From Paraconiothyrium sp. Pb-2020 (Eukaryota > Ascomycota > Dothideomycetes > Pleosporales > Didymosphaeriaceae): a stretch of 64,000 nt of DNA. Location of the stretch: contig JAJUBI010000001.1 in NCBI GenBank assembly GCA_022419385.1, positions 4,464,001-4,528,000 on the forward strand, in the 5' to 3' direction. Each line of letters starts with the position of its first letter. Position 1 is the stretch's first letter. A program made the position numbers and the translations under genes. Below, piece by piece: positions 1 through 12,423 of the stretch. The notes below the pieces were generated by a model. The model was not told the origin of the DNA. It searched no databases and worked only from the letters and a program-made list of their open reading frames with translations.

Positions 1-454
1 TACGCTCCGAAGCTAATAGTGCGCACGCAGTTCCGAGGGTCAGTAAGCAACACCAAAACTTAATGACTACTGAAACCCGTCAGGGTACTTGATTTCCAGA
101 ACAATGAACCACTTTTTAGAAGCCAACGGTTGCGGCCACGGGCCCTGCTATGGTAGATGCTGTACCGCCACACGTTCGGCGTGCGTCATAGCTAGGTAAC
201 GCCACCAGGGTCTTCCATTCAGGCCGTCAGCAAGTCATGGGGATCATGGAGGCGAAGTAACGGTCTTATATGTCCCTACTGACTCTTCCGCGCGACAGAC
301 ATCCAAGTACATCCTTGTCACAATCCTCCATCCGCAGCTCGCATAGTTTGTTCCTCGGCACTTCGACACCAACATCGCTACAAAGTACGCCCTACTCCGC
401 TCTCGAACTCCAAAGCCAACTTTACTACAACCTTCCTATTCGGCTGTTTGCAGC

Positions 455-1354
455 ATGGCCACATCTTCATCGCAGCCAGCAGATGCGCGGCCATCTTATG
501 AACTAGCAATCGGCGGTTCCTCAGAACCGAAACCCCTTCGCCGTGTCTCGACCGACGGTCCTGCTTCACGGACAGCGCGAAACGGTATCCCACCTGAACA
601 CCGCCGTTCAATGGAAGACGAGAATCGCGATCTCCCTCCAGGGTGGATTCGACAATTCGACCCCACAGAACAGCACCAATTCTTCGTTGATACCAAGGCC
701 AACCCACCCCGGAGTATCTGGACGCATCCCTACGATGATCCCGACTTCCTCGCCACACTGAGTCCAGAAGAGCGCAAGAGACATAGCCGCATGCACCGCA
801 GCGTAACACTCGAGGACATTACGGCCGAGAGCAGCGATGATGAGGAGCACCACCACCACCCCAAGCTCCCTCCTCGCACCAAAGCCGCTGGCGGCTCCTC
901 ACATGCATCCTCTTCCGACCAGCCAACCGGCATACACAGGTTCACCCGCAAGATGAAGGACAAACTTACGGATAGCACGCACGAGCAGCGTCAGCGCCAG
1001 CGTAGTCATCGCGAAGAAGCAGAGCGAAAGGCGTATCAGGCACATATGCAGGCCAGACAGGCAATGGCGCGCGCGATGGAGACAGGGCAACCGCAATTCT
1101 TGTGCAAGGATCAGCAGGGCCGCGACGTGTTCATCGAGCCCCCGGGCGGACCTGGTGGCTACGGTTACGCACGGCAAGGAGCATATGGGTACAATCCGTA
1201 CGCACAAGGTCCCTACGCAAATCCAAATGCGAGGTTTGTCCGCCCGAGTGGACCGTACGGGAGGCCTTATGGTTATGGTTATGGTGGTGGCATTGGGGCG
1301 CCTGTTGCGGCGGGGTTCCTGGGTGGCGCGCTGCTTGGTGGGCTATTGTTCTAA
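455..1354 (+). CDS. WW-domain protein with Gly/Tyr-rich tail
   Basis: Single-exon frame of 299 residues. A WW domain lies at about residues 60-92: it opens LPPGW (Trp64) and closes with Trp89 and the proline of THP (Pro92), so both signature tryptophans and the final proline are present. WW domains bind proline-rich peptides. The middle (about 150-205) is charged, rich in Arg, Gln and Glu, and likely helical. Residues 225-275 are rich in Gly, Tyr and Pro, and the last 23 residues are Gly/Ala/Leu-rich and hydrophobic, which could be a membrane-associating tail. The ATG at 455 has an adenine-free but acceptable context (gcagcATGg) and precedes the conserved part. Fungal WW proteins with a similar low-complexity tail are common, but I know no specific function for this one. 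The coding call is firm; the role is open. Confidence 0.85.
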   Translation: MATSSSQPADARPSYELAIGGSSEPKPLRRVSTDGPASRTARNGIPPEHRRSMEDENRDLPPGWIRQFDPTEQHQFFVDTKANPPRSIWTHPYDDPDFLATLSPEERKRHSRMHRSVTLEDITAESSDDEEHHHHPKLPPRTKAAGGSSHASSSDQPTGIHRFTRKMKDKLTDSTHEQRQRQRSHREEAERKAYQAHMQARQAMARAMETGQPQFLCKDQQGRDVFIEPPGGPGGYGYARQGAYGYNPYAQGPYANPNARFVRPSGPYGRPYGYGYGGGIGAPVAAGFLGGALLGGLLF

Positions 1355-1919
1355 AGCTGTGATTGTTGTTGGTAATGGAATTGCTCAGGCCGCATCAAAG
1401 AGGGGCTGTGTTGGGGTGTCTGAGAGAAATGCCTTGTCTCATTCTGGGAGTTAGCGTGCTTGAAGTCTACTGAATGCGTTTCTCATGTCTCACGATCAGT
1501 GCCTAACATTGTAGCGTAATTGACCTCAAGCAACACGAATTGAGAGCTCGATAGTTCAACATTCTGCTAGGAGCAAAGAACGGGTCGCAAAAGTTCGTAG
1601 GTTTAACGATCCAATAGCGGGATACCAGACCTCACGCCGCATATGCACAGCCAACACGGCCTCACCACGCGGTCAAATCGAGCGCTCCCAAACCGACTGT
1701 ATTACGTCCGATGATAATTGAGATATGTCTTATGTCTAGAGCTTACGTGGAAACGACACTTTTGTTTACGCCAACATACATTCCACATCGCACATCGCAT
1801 AGTGTAGTCTATGATTGTGCAGGGTGAAGTTCCCAACCTTCTGCACCATCCATGTACAGTCTCTGTCCAACATCCTACAAAAAGAGACCATACTTGTCTT
1901 CACAAGACTAGCAAAACAA
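1355..1919. other. intergenic, 3' flank of WW gene
   Basis: No coding frame or structured RNA was recognised. It lies between the WW-domain stop codon and the 3' end of the minus-strand tRNA and probably holds the WW gene 3' UTR. Confidence 0.5.
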
Positions 1920-2004
1920 TGGTCAGTACGGGGGTCGAACCCGCGACCTTGGCGTTAACAAGGGAATATTAGCACCACGCTCTAACCAACTGAGCTAACC
2001 GACC
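1920..2004 (-). tRNA. tRNA-Ile (AAU) with 11-nt intron
   Basis: On the minus strand the 5' end GGTCGGT (2004-1998) pairs with ACTGACC (1927-1921), a 7-bp acceptor stem with one G-U. The D arm reads TTAGCTCAGTTGGTTAGAGC and the T arm reads GCGGGTTCGAACCCCCG, matching the eukaryotic internal A and B boxes. The anticodon stem TGGTG/CGCCA encloses the loop CTAATA...A, giving anticodon AAU. The loop is interrupted after position 37 by 11 extra bases (TTCCCTTGTTA), the canonical site for tRNA introns removed by the splicing endonuclease. The discriminator base is A at 1920. The mature length without the intron is 74 nt. Confidence 0.95.
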
Positions 2005-4706
2005 TAGCAGTTGTGCAGAAGATGAAAGTTGTGCTGGTTGAAAATATATAATGCAGAGTATGGTGAAGTCGGCAGGTTAAATGATTGACGGTTCTATATT
2101 CTGGACTTCGAGCTTTTAGGGGAAGAGTCAGATAGCTTGGTGGGGTTAGTCGTCAGGGTATAGACAGACAGCCGAAGCTGGTGCACTATCGAAACCTACC
2201 TAGAATAGCGCCCACTTGAACCCTCCTCAAAACTACCTGAACACATTGTTCCTTCTCGAGCCGTTATAAGAGCCACACAACGGCTCAAAGCTTATGGATT
2301 ATACGTACAGTTCTCCCTCAAGCACATCATGCTGATAAGATGGACATCGAGCCTGTTATAGGTAGTTTGACGCTCGTTAAGCAAGTACTGCTTCTCAGTC
2401 TGAATAAGGAACCCATGTCCAAATGCTGCACAGACAGCCTTTAACACGAAAGGCTACAGCTGCCGACCAGTGCCACAGATCAATATTCTCCGCGTCCGTT
2501 CCATTAATAAATGCGGGATGATCCATGTGGTTCTACTACACATGAGTTAGTCTACCACTTCTAGTCAAATAACTTGGGGCAAATAGACTTGCACAGGGTA
2601 CGCATGCAACCTGTTTAAGGAGAGGAAGAGTAGACTATCAGATTGCCAAGGTATCCACAATGAAATGTAAAAAGCGCCCCGTTCCGTTTTTTGAGGGTAG
2701 CCATCGAAGTGAGGCGGAATCAATCAGATAATTGACTATCTCGTGCAAAATTGTATCAAAGCACGTCGATCCTCCTAAATCAAGATACTTCATTTCCAAC
2801 TGCTGATACTAAAAACTACCGACCATAAGCCGCAAAGTAGGCTCATGATATCAATGCTGCGTGATTACCGCTTGTAATCATGACATTCCAAGTTGGGCAG
2901 ACCGATCTTTTCACATGACCGCGGCTTTCAACGACGACTTGAAAATGGCCCATGCACCGCTAATATACTTAAAACTGGGTGTAGCCCTTGATCTGCAGGA
3001 GTTCTTCTCTATTTCCACGGGTGATACTACTAGTCAACATAGTAGCGCAAGTGTTCTTCAGACGGGTAAGCCTCTGTTTCCTGTAAGTTCTTCCAGCCGC
3101 CAAATCGAATAAGCTGCATAAGCTCGAGCGAGGGCAGGTGAGGTTATCGACAATCTAGCTGGTTATTGCATAGTGATAGTGAAGCAAATCACGGATATCA
3201 TATTATAATACCTATGTATAGCTATAGTGAGGTTGCGCTTCCAAGCATTTTCGATATTACCTAGCAAAGGCCGAGGCCGAAGTACGACATTATCAGACCT
3301 TGTTTAGATTATTGCATTTACATGAGATTGCGCGAAAGATTCGCAGTGATTCGCTTCCTATGCATGTTTACCATTGGACTGATTACTTTCAATATAGCGC
3401 AAGATGTTTGCTTGTTATACCATCGTTGAAATGGGGCTCAAATCTGCCAGGTTGTACAACTCTATGCCGTTAATAGGGGGTCCACTCGCCTCACAAGAAG
3501 AATTAAAGGCCTCCACAAACGGATTAGCACACCGTTAAGGCGCGGCAGTTGTTTGGATCACCCTGAAGTGATTACTGCGTTGCTCACAATTTTCGAGATC
3601 GCGAAAGTCTCTGCTCGCAGTATCCAGTCTACGTCCCGCCCAATGGACGACTTTTAGCCATCCAACCTTGTAACATGATTTGCTCCTCAAGAGGTCTAGA
3701 GATCTAGCTCTGAATCATGTATGGTAGTACGAACGATCGCGCACCGATCTGACATCCAGACATTGCAGATGTATGACTTACAGCTGAATATCGATTATTG
3801 GGCCATTATAGTACGGCGTAGCCGCTACATGCAAGGAGGAGCTGTTTTTCTGATTGAACATCGGCACCCCTGACGTTCTGATGCGGGGGGTCTATGCAGA
3901 GCTCGTAAGTGCCCAAATGTTATGGCTTGCAGCACAATTTAGTGCGCATGCGAGTATTACCTCTAGAGCTGTCGAGTGGAGGACTGGTGACCCTATGGTA
4001 ACGGCTTCAGCTGACCGCCAGCTTACAGCAGCCGTGGTGGGATGATGTCAGAGCTGGCACTTGCTTGATGATCTCGAGAGCCCACAATGCCATCACCATG
4101 CCAACCTAGGTATGTAAGGAGACATCAAAACATCCGCCAGACAACATCATGTCTTTTAGGTAAAGCCAGGTACTTTCGAAGCTTGCAAGAGCTGCGAGGT
4201 GATGTGATGTGGTAAACACACGATCTGGTGAATCACCTAAGGCAGTCAACATCTGGGGCGGACGGGGTCCGCCATAGCGTATCGCCAGACCGCTTCATCG
4301 ATCGTCCTGTAGTATGCTGCATCTGCGAACTATTTAAGACGGAATACAGGTCCACCAATTGCCTTACGCACAGCACATTATCGTAAAAACGTTGTGGGGA
4401 TCCGAGCGTCCAGCTGGCGCTGGAACCAGCCTCCCCGCAGGTACCTAATGCTCACACCGTCTCTCGCGAACCGGACTATCCGGATTCCAGCCAACGATCA
4501 AGTCACAAGCACGCAACTGCTACCAAGGAAGCTGGGAAAACCTCACCGATGTCATGGATGCGGGTGGACGTCCAAAGCTTGTGGTGGCGGGATTTTCTGC
4601 ATCAGCACCCGCCTCTCTATTTTAAACCTTGGGACCTCAGGCACGTCCGCCCAGGACTTTTCCTTAGCAAATTCTGGTCTCACTTAGCTGTGCGATAGTA
4701 GCGCCG
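2005..4706. other. gene-poor interval
   Basis: About 2.7 kb without a frame I can defend. Open frames here are short (up to 97 codons, e.g. 2861-3112 and 4394-4687) and resemble no family. Base composition is mixed, with moderately AT-rich patches. It may include old degraded repeat sequence and the promoter of the downstream hypothetical gene. Confidence 0.4.
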
Positions 4707-5339
4707 ATGCGTGCACAGTCGGGATCCTATTCACATTTGCGCAGAGGATCGTTTGGCGAGATGGACGTCACAAAGAAGACCTGTGGCAGTCCCGCACCAC
4801 CGGTGCCAGCTCGTAACCCACACCATCGATACTCACAACGGAAGCCTACTTTTGTCGTACCGAACAGCTCAGCCAAGCTCGTCCCGAAAGCTCTATCCAG
4901 CGGAAAGAATGGGCTGCCACCCATGAAGATACACATCGAAGTACAAGAAATTCCGGACTGGTCTTTGCGCCCTTCCTCATGGTTATCCGGTCCTCCATCA
5001 CCTACGACATCATTCGAATCTTTCGCCTCATATGCATCGTCAGTGTCTACAGTATCTGGACCCCGCTATATATCCGGAAGACCAACGTCGCAAGATTATC
5101 CATTTCCCCCACCAGATATTTGCAACTGGGGCAATGAATGGGAACCGTCCAGTACGCCGAAGCCCCGCTTGAGGAGAACAAAGACGCCTAAGAAAGAAAC
5201 ACTAAGAGATCTGCGGGCGAAAGGTAGCGACGTGTGTCTGCAGAGGGTGTACGAGCAACAGCTCGAACTTTACTTGAACGGAGCGATGTTTCCGCGGACG
5301 AAGTGGAAGGATGATTTGGTGTGTCTAGAGGAAGAGTGA
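4707..5339 (+). CDS. hypothetical Ser/Pro-rich protein
   Basis: Open frame of 210 residues with no family I recognise. The central part (about residues 85-130) is rich in Ser and Pro, the region 150-175 is basic (RLRRTKTPKKETLRDLRAK), and the C-terminus carries an LQRVYEQQLELYLNG stretch that looks like an amphipathic helix, followed by an acidic end. This uneven but protein-like composition, with a long frame in an otherwise gene-poor area, is why I keep it. No signal peptide or membrane segment is visible. It could be the last exon of a longer gene, since the start region (MRAQSGSYSHLRRGSFGE) is unremarkable. It is possibly a lineage-restricted gene. No function is proposed. Confidence 0.5.
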   Translation: MRAQSGSYSHLRRGSFGEMDVTKKTCGSPAPPVPARNPHHRYSQRKPTFVVPNSSAKLVPKALSSGKNGLPPMKIHIEVQEIPDWSLRPSSWLSGPPSPTTSFESFASYASSVSTVSGPRYISGRPTSQDYPFPPPDICNWGNEWEPSSTPKPRLRRTKTPKKETLRDLRAKGSDVCLQRVYEQQLELYLNGAMFPRTKWKDDLVCLEEE

Positions 5340-6834
5340 ACGACGATCCATGAGTAATGTTTAGATATAATATTGGTGAGAACTCGAGCTTGCCTGTAGA
5401 CTACCGGGCCTTGATGCTGCTGAGTGCAGCTGGTATGAATATTTTGGAAACATTTCTTAAGTAGCATTTGATGATACCAGTTCACGGGTTAGGGAGGATT
5501 CTGAGAGTATAAGGACTCTAGGGTATATGTGCTCATGTAATGTCGTATTGCAGTAATGCATTGTTGTTTCGTATACTGCAGCTGCAATACCAAAAAATAT
5601 TCTGCATGCTATCGGCGCCATGAAGGCGAAAGAGGCACTCTCATTGCATCTACTCCGTCATCAAGCTACGAGCTAGGCACTATTCCGTAACCCTCGACTC
5701 GGCTACACAATATCATCTAAAAGGTCTCTTAGCCTCGGTCATCCATATTTATACTGAAAAGTGGTGGCGTACGATTGGATTTGGCTGATATATGGCATGC
5801 TTGCGAATAAGAGCTGATGCTTACAAAAACAGTCGTCTACACCGGTACTGGGCCGTCATGAGAAATGTGCCCTTCTCTTCCATGCTACCCGGCTTCATAC
5901 ATTTTCTACATCAGGCAGTCCTCGTTCAATAGTAAAACTGACCAAGATTGTCAACACAACGCTAGCTCGATTTTCGACAAGCACATGCTATGGAAGCACA
6001 AGAGCCCGAAGACGTTTTAACGGCAAAATGGGCACAAACATGAACTTTAGTAATTCCCCAGGATCCATTCGCAACCCCTCCACTGCCAGACAAGCACATC
6101 CGACATCCGACGCGGAATGTCCAACGACTCGCTACCAGGCTCTAGCACCGTCAATGTATGCGGACCCCACACCCGCGCGCCACAGCATGTGAAACGCCAA
6201 ACCCAACTCCAGATATCGGGTAGATCCGGGCCCGTCTCTGCATCTTCCCGCGGCAAGATAGCGGTTCCGCATACCTGGGGCGCGCCGAGACATGTGGCAG
6301 ATGTCCTTGAAGATGCTCTGACGGTGCTGCAGCATGTGATGAGCAACGGCGGCGATGCCAAATCGATACCGCAATAGAGTAATTGCATTGAAACGATTCG
6401 AAGCTGCATTTTTTGGGCCATGGTACTCTATAATCAAACAACTGTGTCTCATAATGTTCCGTGTCGTCGGGTGATTGCTTTGAAGTATGCTGTCATGCGA
6501 CAGGGTTCGTTCCATTGTATCGTGCACGGTATCACTCATGAAGCGGTAGGGAATAGTCGATGTCTAACACTAGTACTTAATTTTGTATCGTCTACGTTAC
6601 GTCGAACAACACGCAAACTCGCTCATCAAAATTGCCAAAAGGTGTCTGGGTGGATACAAGGTGGTGCCGGAGAGGTGGTAAGGGGTATCGCAACTGAACC
6701 GGACTTTTTTTGGGCATCCAAACCTGCCAGTCTATGTCCAACAAAAGATGAGCAGGCGCCGGGGTAGTGACCGAAAATGCTGTGAACTTGGCGAAAAGCG
6801 TGTGCCAAAATGCAAGAGAACCTCGAAGGTAATA
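5340..6834. other. intergenic interval
   Basis: No supported gene. Several overlapping minus-strand frames at 6047-6539 look Cys/Trp-rich and random, with no family resemblance. The right end (about 6600-6834) should contain the 3' UTR of the malic enzyme gene. Confidence 0.4.
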
Positions 6835-8816
6835 TTACAGGTGCGCGTTGTTCAGGCCGTTGGTGACGTGCTCAACACCATTGCCGTTGGCAAAAGGGTG
6901 ATGACCGTTACCGGCAGGTTGGGTAACCGGGTATGTTGTCTTCTCGGTCTCGTTGAAGGGGTCGTACATCCTCTCCTTGATGTACTGGTCGAGGTGATCG
7001 TCAGACATCTCACGGAGCTCGACGGCACGGTCAACGCCGTTCTTCTGAGCCGCACGGATTACGCCACGAGTAACAACAACGGAGACCTCGCGGATGCGGC
7101 GAATGTCAGGATATAGCCAGCCATCCGCAGTCTCCTGCTTGTTGAGCGAGGTGGAGAGAGCCTCTGCCGAGGCGTAGATCATATCCTGGGTGATGGAGGT
7201 GGCCTTGGAGATGATGGCAGCAAGGCCGATACCGGGGAACACATACATGTTGTTACCCTGGCCGGGGGTAAGCAGCTTGCCGTTGTACTCCAAAGACGGG
7301 AAAGGAGACCCTGACGCAAACAAGCATCGGCCTTCGGTGTTGTGTACAGCTTCCTCGAAGTTGCACTCTGACTTGCTGGAAGGGTTGGAGAGAGGGAAGA
7401 TGATAGGCCTGTCGTTGAGCTTAGCCATCTTCTGGAGAATGTCCTTGTTGAACGCTCCGCCAATGGTGGAGAGACCCATCAGAATAGTGGGCTGGACGAA
7501 GTCGATGAGACGCGAGAGAGACTGGTATTGGCGGCCATTATTGTCATCACGGGCGAAGTACACCTTGTGCTCGGCGAGCTTGTCGCCGCGGTCAAGAGTA
7601 ACGAGACCGTTTGAATCGACGAACCAGAACTTCTTGCGAGCCTCTTCCTCGCTCACTCCTTCCTTGATGAAGAACTCCACAATCTGCTTAGCAACACCAA
7701 CACCGGCGCTGCCCGCTCCGAGGAAAATGGCGCGGTGATCCTTCGCCGGCACGCCGGACGCACGAACGGCGTTGATGAAGCCACCAACAATAACGGCACC
7801 CGTTCCCTGCACATCATCATTGAACATGCAGTACTTGTCCTGGTAACGCTCGAGGGCGGGGAAGGGATTTTTGAAGTCCTCGAACTGGATGACGATGCTG
7901 CACACGATCAGTTTCCGCATCTGGAACGTCTCACAGGACGTGCTTACCTTGGCCACTTGTCGGTCAGCGCTGTCATCAGCTCATCGAGGAATTCCTTTTC
8001 CTCGGCGGCGGAGACCTTGGGCATTCTTGAGCCCATGTACAGTGGGTCATTACGGAGCGTCTCGTTGTTTGTGCCCAGATCCAGGGTCAAGGGCAGAGTA
8101 CCAGAGGGCCTGATGCCAGCACAGGCAGTGTATAGAGCCAACTTGCCGACGGGAATGCCCATGCCGTTGACACCAAGGTCTCCAAGACCCAGAATTCTCG
8201 AGCCGTCGGTGAGAACGGTGATCTCGACATCGTGCGGCCAATTGTCAAGGATCTCGCGGAGGTGGCCGCGGTCGTTCCATGACAGGTACATACCCTCGGG
8301 CTGTGTCCAGATTTCGTGCCATCGTACGCAGGCCTCACCGACGGTCGGGGTGTAGATGAGAGGGGTCAATTCCTAGCCAATGGTCAGCACATGGACTGTT
8401 TTGGTCGGTGCGACGATGACGGAACTAGGGCTGCTCACCTTGACGTTTTCTGACAGCAGACGATAGAAAAGGTGGACGTTGGTGGCGCGGAGGTGGACCA
8501 GGTACTGGAATTTCTCAATGGGCGTGGTCTTCATGGCGAGCAGTCGGAGACCTGTTGGTGTTGTCAGTGGGCCAATCGCAGCTTCCCAACTTGGCATGCT
8601 CACATCTTTGGGCCTGGACTTCGTGGCTCTCGACTGCTGGCGGCGTCAGGCCGTAGGTCTTGAGATAGCGGCGGACCTCTGGCGGGTTGGCCATGTCATA
8701 GTCACCACCACTGTGCACTGGATGAGCAAGAGGGGGTGATGGGAAGCAGGTGGAGGGACTCACGTAGTGCTGAGCTGCCTCGTGGCACTGGGCCTCTGTG
8801 TTTGGGCGGGAGACAT
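6835..8816 (-). CDS. malic enzyme (oxaloacetate-decarboxylating)
   Basis: Five exons read right to left: 8816-8764, 8710-8604, 8551-8439, 8372-7948 and 7897-6835. All four introns (about 50-66 nt) have GT...AG ends and the joined frame of 586 codons closes exactly. The enzyme oxidises L-malate to pyruvate and CO2, reducing NAD or NADP. Visible hallmarks are the N-terminal YTPTVGEAC block, the VLTDGSRILGLGDLGVNGMG stretch followed by IPVGK with the catalytic lysine, the signature FNDDVQGTGAV, and the dinucleotide-binding loop IFLGAGSAGVGVA. The first 20 residues contain two arginines, many Ser/Thr and no acids, which could be a weak mitochondrial leader; this is inference. Cofactor choice cannot be read with confidence. 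The gene is divergent from the HAM1-like gene across 1.3 kb. Confidence 0.95.
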
Positions 8817-9399
8817 GTTGGCAACGGTGGCTAGAAAGCGGTGGGGGGAGGAAGAGGGGGGATTCTGAAAAAGCGAGAGGCCCGGGAGAGGGTGACGGCT
8901 TTAAAAGGATTTAATCTCAGCATTGACAGGCGCAGCGGGACGAGACAAGGGGAGGAGAAGATATCCTATGGGCGCAACGACGGGCTGACTGAAGGCGACA
9001 GGCCCTGTCGGAAGCGGCAAATGGGCGGGCAGGGAGTCAGCGGACGGGAGAATGGGGCGCTGGAGAGGAGAGCCGGGCGCACAGCTCTCTATTGCGCGCT
9101 CTTGTCACCACCAGCGTCCCAAGAAAATTCCCCAGTTGGGACGACTGACGCCGGGGAAGCAGGGCTAGCGGGAGGGAGGCGCAGGCATCGGAGCAGGTCG
9201 GGACCTAAGGGCTGCCAGAAGGCGCCGTGTGGGGGAACGGCGTGCACAGCGGTCGGCTCGTCCACGACGGCTTCTACTCGTAGCGCTGTTGCATCCGGTG
9301 CCCAAGGACTCGTCTCGAAGCGCACGCGGGCCCGTCAGGCACCAACCAACACTCTCCCGCGGTATTGTGCGGCGGCATTGCGCGTCGCGAAAACATACG

Positions 9400-9436
<37 letters not shown>

Positions 9437-10152
9437 GGGCCGTGCGTGCCTGTGCCGCGGGAGGCTTGCCGCGGTTTCAACGCAATCGCCCAAAGGCTGA
9501 GGGAAGCTTTGTAATGCGCCGGATGCTTCGCCCGTGGAGCTGCTCGAGTCGCGCAATTCTGCCGTGGCATTCTGGCGGCGCGACGAAACCTGGCCGTGTC
9601 CATCGACAATGCTACGGCCAGACTCTGCATCTCCATTGTCGAGAGCATCTGTCTATTCCGGAGCGGTGGGTGCGGGGAAAGCTTGTCTCGGACAGCGGGT
9701 GCTGCCCTGGGATAGACTGCGGCGCCTCGTGTGCATTTATTTCGTGCCATCTACACGGTCTATCTGCTGCTGTATGTACTACTAGCGCAACAATGCAGAG
9801 CACGCGACCAGAGTCCGCCCGACGGCCATGGTGCAGGCCTGACGGTGGTATCACGCGTCGTGCTTTCAAGCATTTCTGTGCGACCCCGGTGTCGTGCCAA
9901 GCAGTGTAGCAGCTGTTCGTCGTATCGCCATTACTTTCCTTGGTGTTGAGGTCCCCAGCGCTGCGTGGGGGCCTGCGTGGGATGCCTTGGTGCTTGGCTT
10001 CCCCAGCCCGCAGCGCCCATGACGTCGGCTCCTGGAGCGAGCGCGCGTCACCATGAGCGAGCGCCTGCGGACCCAACCACAGATGCTGCTCTCGACCCAG
10101 CTCATGGTCTCTACCTGATATTCAATCGCTCCCCGAGAAACCATAGCTGGCC
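8817..10152. other. GC-rich divergent promoter interval
   Basis: The 1.3 kb between the divergent starts of the malic enzyme and HAM1-like genes. It is GC-rich, which produces long chance frames on both strands (up to 226 codons), several crossing a TGC repeat and overlapping one another. None shows a recognisable domain. It probably holds both promoters and 5' UTRs. Confidence 0.45.
9401..9436. repeat. (TGC)12 trinucleotide microsatellite
   Basis: Twelve uninterrupted TGC units (36 nt), equivalent to CTG or GCA repeats depending on frame and strand. It lies in the intergenic region upstream of the HAM1-like gene and is likely polymorphic between isolates. Confidence 0.97.
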
Positions 10153-12423
10153 ATGTCGTCCTGCTTCGGATTCCGCAAGTCGCGCGCCGACGACCAGCGT
10201 CCGCTGCTACCCCAGTACCGCGATGACACGGTCATGCAGCGCGAGCTTCACCAGAAGCTGCATTCGTACCAAATGATCCGAGCCTTGGCCAGAGGCTATA
10301 TGCCATCCAACGAGCAGGTCATCATCAACTTGCGAAGCTTATTGGCCGCCGACATTCTCAACCCGGACAATCCAGACCTCAGCGACTCCGGCCGACTGCT
10401 TGTCAAGTTCACCAAGCGCTGGCTGCACGAGTTCATCGAGCTACTCCAGAACAAGAATGGCAATGATCAGATACAGGACTTCCTTTGGTACTTATCTAAA
10501 TCCAGGGTGTCTGTCGATGTCGACCATCTTACCCATCGGGCCGTTAGATCCAGAGCCAAGGCAGACATTGCCGCAGGTGGGTCATCCCCGTCGATCATAC
10601 CGATGCGTCTCCGCTGACATGCTCTAGCCTACAGCAGTCTACAAACTGTGGGATCACTACTGCTGACTAACTCCGATTTCCGTATCTTCCTCTCGGACCT
10701 CAACACGGTCGGTCGTGAAGTGTTCAAGGATACTGCTTTCACGCTATCAGAGGTGGCTGAGCAGGCTGGAAAGCAAATTGAACCATCTCAGACTGAACAA
10801 AACACTCTCAAAGAGCCCGGTGCGGACTCAGGGCCAGCACCCACAACCGACGACCTCAATGGCGAAGTAACAGAGGTTGCCAAGGTGGTTGGCTCTGGCA
10901 CCGCACAAGTTGCCAAGGAGGCACAACACAGCTTAGTAGACAAGCTCAAGGGTGATGAGGGAGACTCGCTGCTCTACCGCTTGAAGAAAACTGTCACCAA
11001 TCTGCGCAAGAAGCGGGACTACTCTGACTCGGTTTCCACGCTAGCTCTGCTGCTCCAGCGGTATGCCTTGGCCTATAGCCGCATGGCCGAGGATGCCATG
11101 GACGCCACGCAGAAGGATGTCAGTACGAATGCTGCTACTGACAGGGCCGTGAAGAACTTCTGGGCTTTCATTAGCTCTTTCGGGGATGAGCAGGAATGGA
11201 AGAAGCTCGAAGATAGTTTCCACAAGGTCCTAGAGCACTCTCGAAAGGATCCAGAATTCGAAGATCTACTGACCGACCTCGGAAACTCCCTGCAAAAACT
11301 CCTTACCGACCCTGACTTCTTTGAGCATGCTGACGAGAAATTCCAAGAGCTCAGGAAGAAGTCAAAGGACGTCGGAACAGAATCTTCTCTCCGCAAGGAT
11401 ATTGATATGTTCTTCGATCAAGCACAGAGGACATTCAGTTCAGTGACCAAAGACCAGGATGTCGCGAAGCTCATCAAGACCACGACACAGATCTTCTACA
11501 TACTCTCACCCAAATACCAATACACTAACGGCGAGCTCATACAGGACGCCATCAATGTCTTCGTCCCCCTTTTCATCCAAGCCATCCAATACATTCCGAT
11601 CCCACGTCTCGAAGTATCAACCCCAGAAGTCGACCTCCTCCTTGAAAATCTCATCATCGAGCCCGGCAAGACCATCAATCACACGTCCTTCCTCCCCTTC
11701 CGCTTCCGTGTAGAAACCTACAATGACTTCGAAATTTGGAAGGCCCGCTTCCGCACTGCCTCGAAGGTGGACTCCAAGCTCACCATCAAGATCGACGGCC
11801 TGTCCCTCCGCGCCGAGGAGATTGGTTTCCTCATGCGTGCCCACAGCGGCCTTCTCCGCCTTGCGGATGAAGGCATCGCTTCTTTCGAGCTTGACGAGCG
11901 CGGCATAGATATCCACCTCGACGTCGAGATTGCAAAGGAGCGCCAGGAGCAGATCCTCACACTCAACGCCGTCCGCGTCCACATCCATAAACTGACATAC
12001 ACCCTGCGCAAATCAAGATTCACCCTCTTCGGCTGGCTCCTCAAGCCCCTCCTCCGCCCCATCATCCGCAAAGTAATGGAGAAGCAACTCGCTACCGCCA
12101 TCGCGGACACCATTCACGCCGCCAACCGCGAGCTCCTCTTCGCACGGGAGCGTCTCAGAGCGACACGGATCTCCGATCCTGATGATCTGCGTACGTTCTT
12201 GAAGGCTGTGCTGACGAGACTGACCCCGGAGGATGACCCCGATTTGTATACAAGGGTCGGAGTTGCTGCGCCTGGCAAGGGCGTCTTCAAGGACAAGTAT
12301 GCACCCGGCAGTGTGGTTAAGCTGTGGGAGGAGGAAGGTAGGAGGGCGGGTGAAAGGATTGAGGAGTGGGATGAGGGTGGGTGGAGGAACGACGTTTTCG
12401 ATTTGCATGCTATGATGCTCTAA
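10153..12423 (+). CDS. HAM1-like protein (fungal DUF5923/DUF4449)
   Basis: Two exons, 10153-10576 and 10628-12423, separated by a 51-nt GT...CTGACAT...CTAG intron, giving 739 residues in frame. The N-terminus carries the fungal HAM1-like N-terminal region (roughly residues 10-560: helical, with RRYxxRALARGYMPSNEQ-type and FRIFLSDLNTVGREVF blocks), and the remainder matches the HAM1-like C-terminal domain family. The segment at about residues 420-620 is beta-rich and resembles lipid-binding tubular folds, but that is a guess. Family assignment rests on recalled conserved blocks, not on a search. No signal peptide or membrane span is visible. It is tail-to-tail with the kinesin gene, about 480 bp apart. 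Confidence 0.8.

Noticed and set aside
6047..6539. Overlapping minus-strand frames of 96-135 codons
   Set aside because: Three registers are open at once with Cys/Trp-rich random-looking text; no start context or homology.
7190..8355. Plus-strand frames of 182 and 206 codons across the malic enzyme
   Set aside because: Shadow frames of a well-supported multi-exon gene on the other strand.
8841..10076. Several frames of 150-226 codons around the TGC repeat
   Set aside because: They overlap one another on both strands, include poly-Ala/Leu/Gln from the repeat, and have no domain; best explained by high GC.
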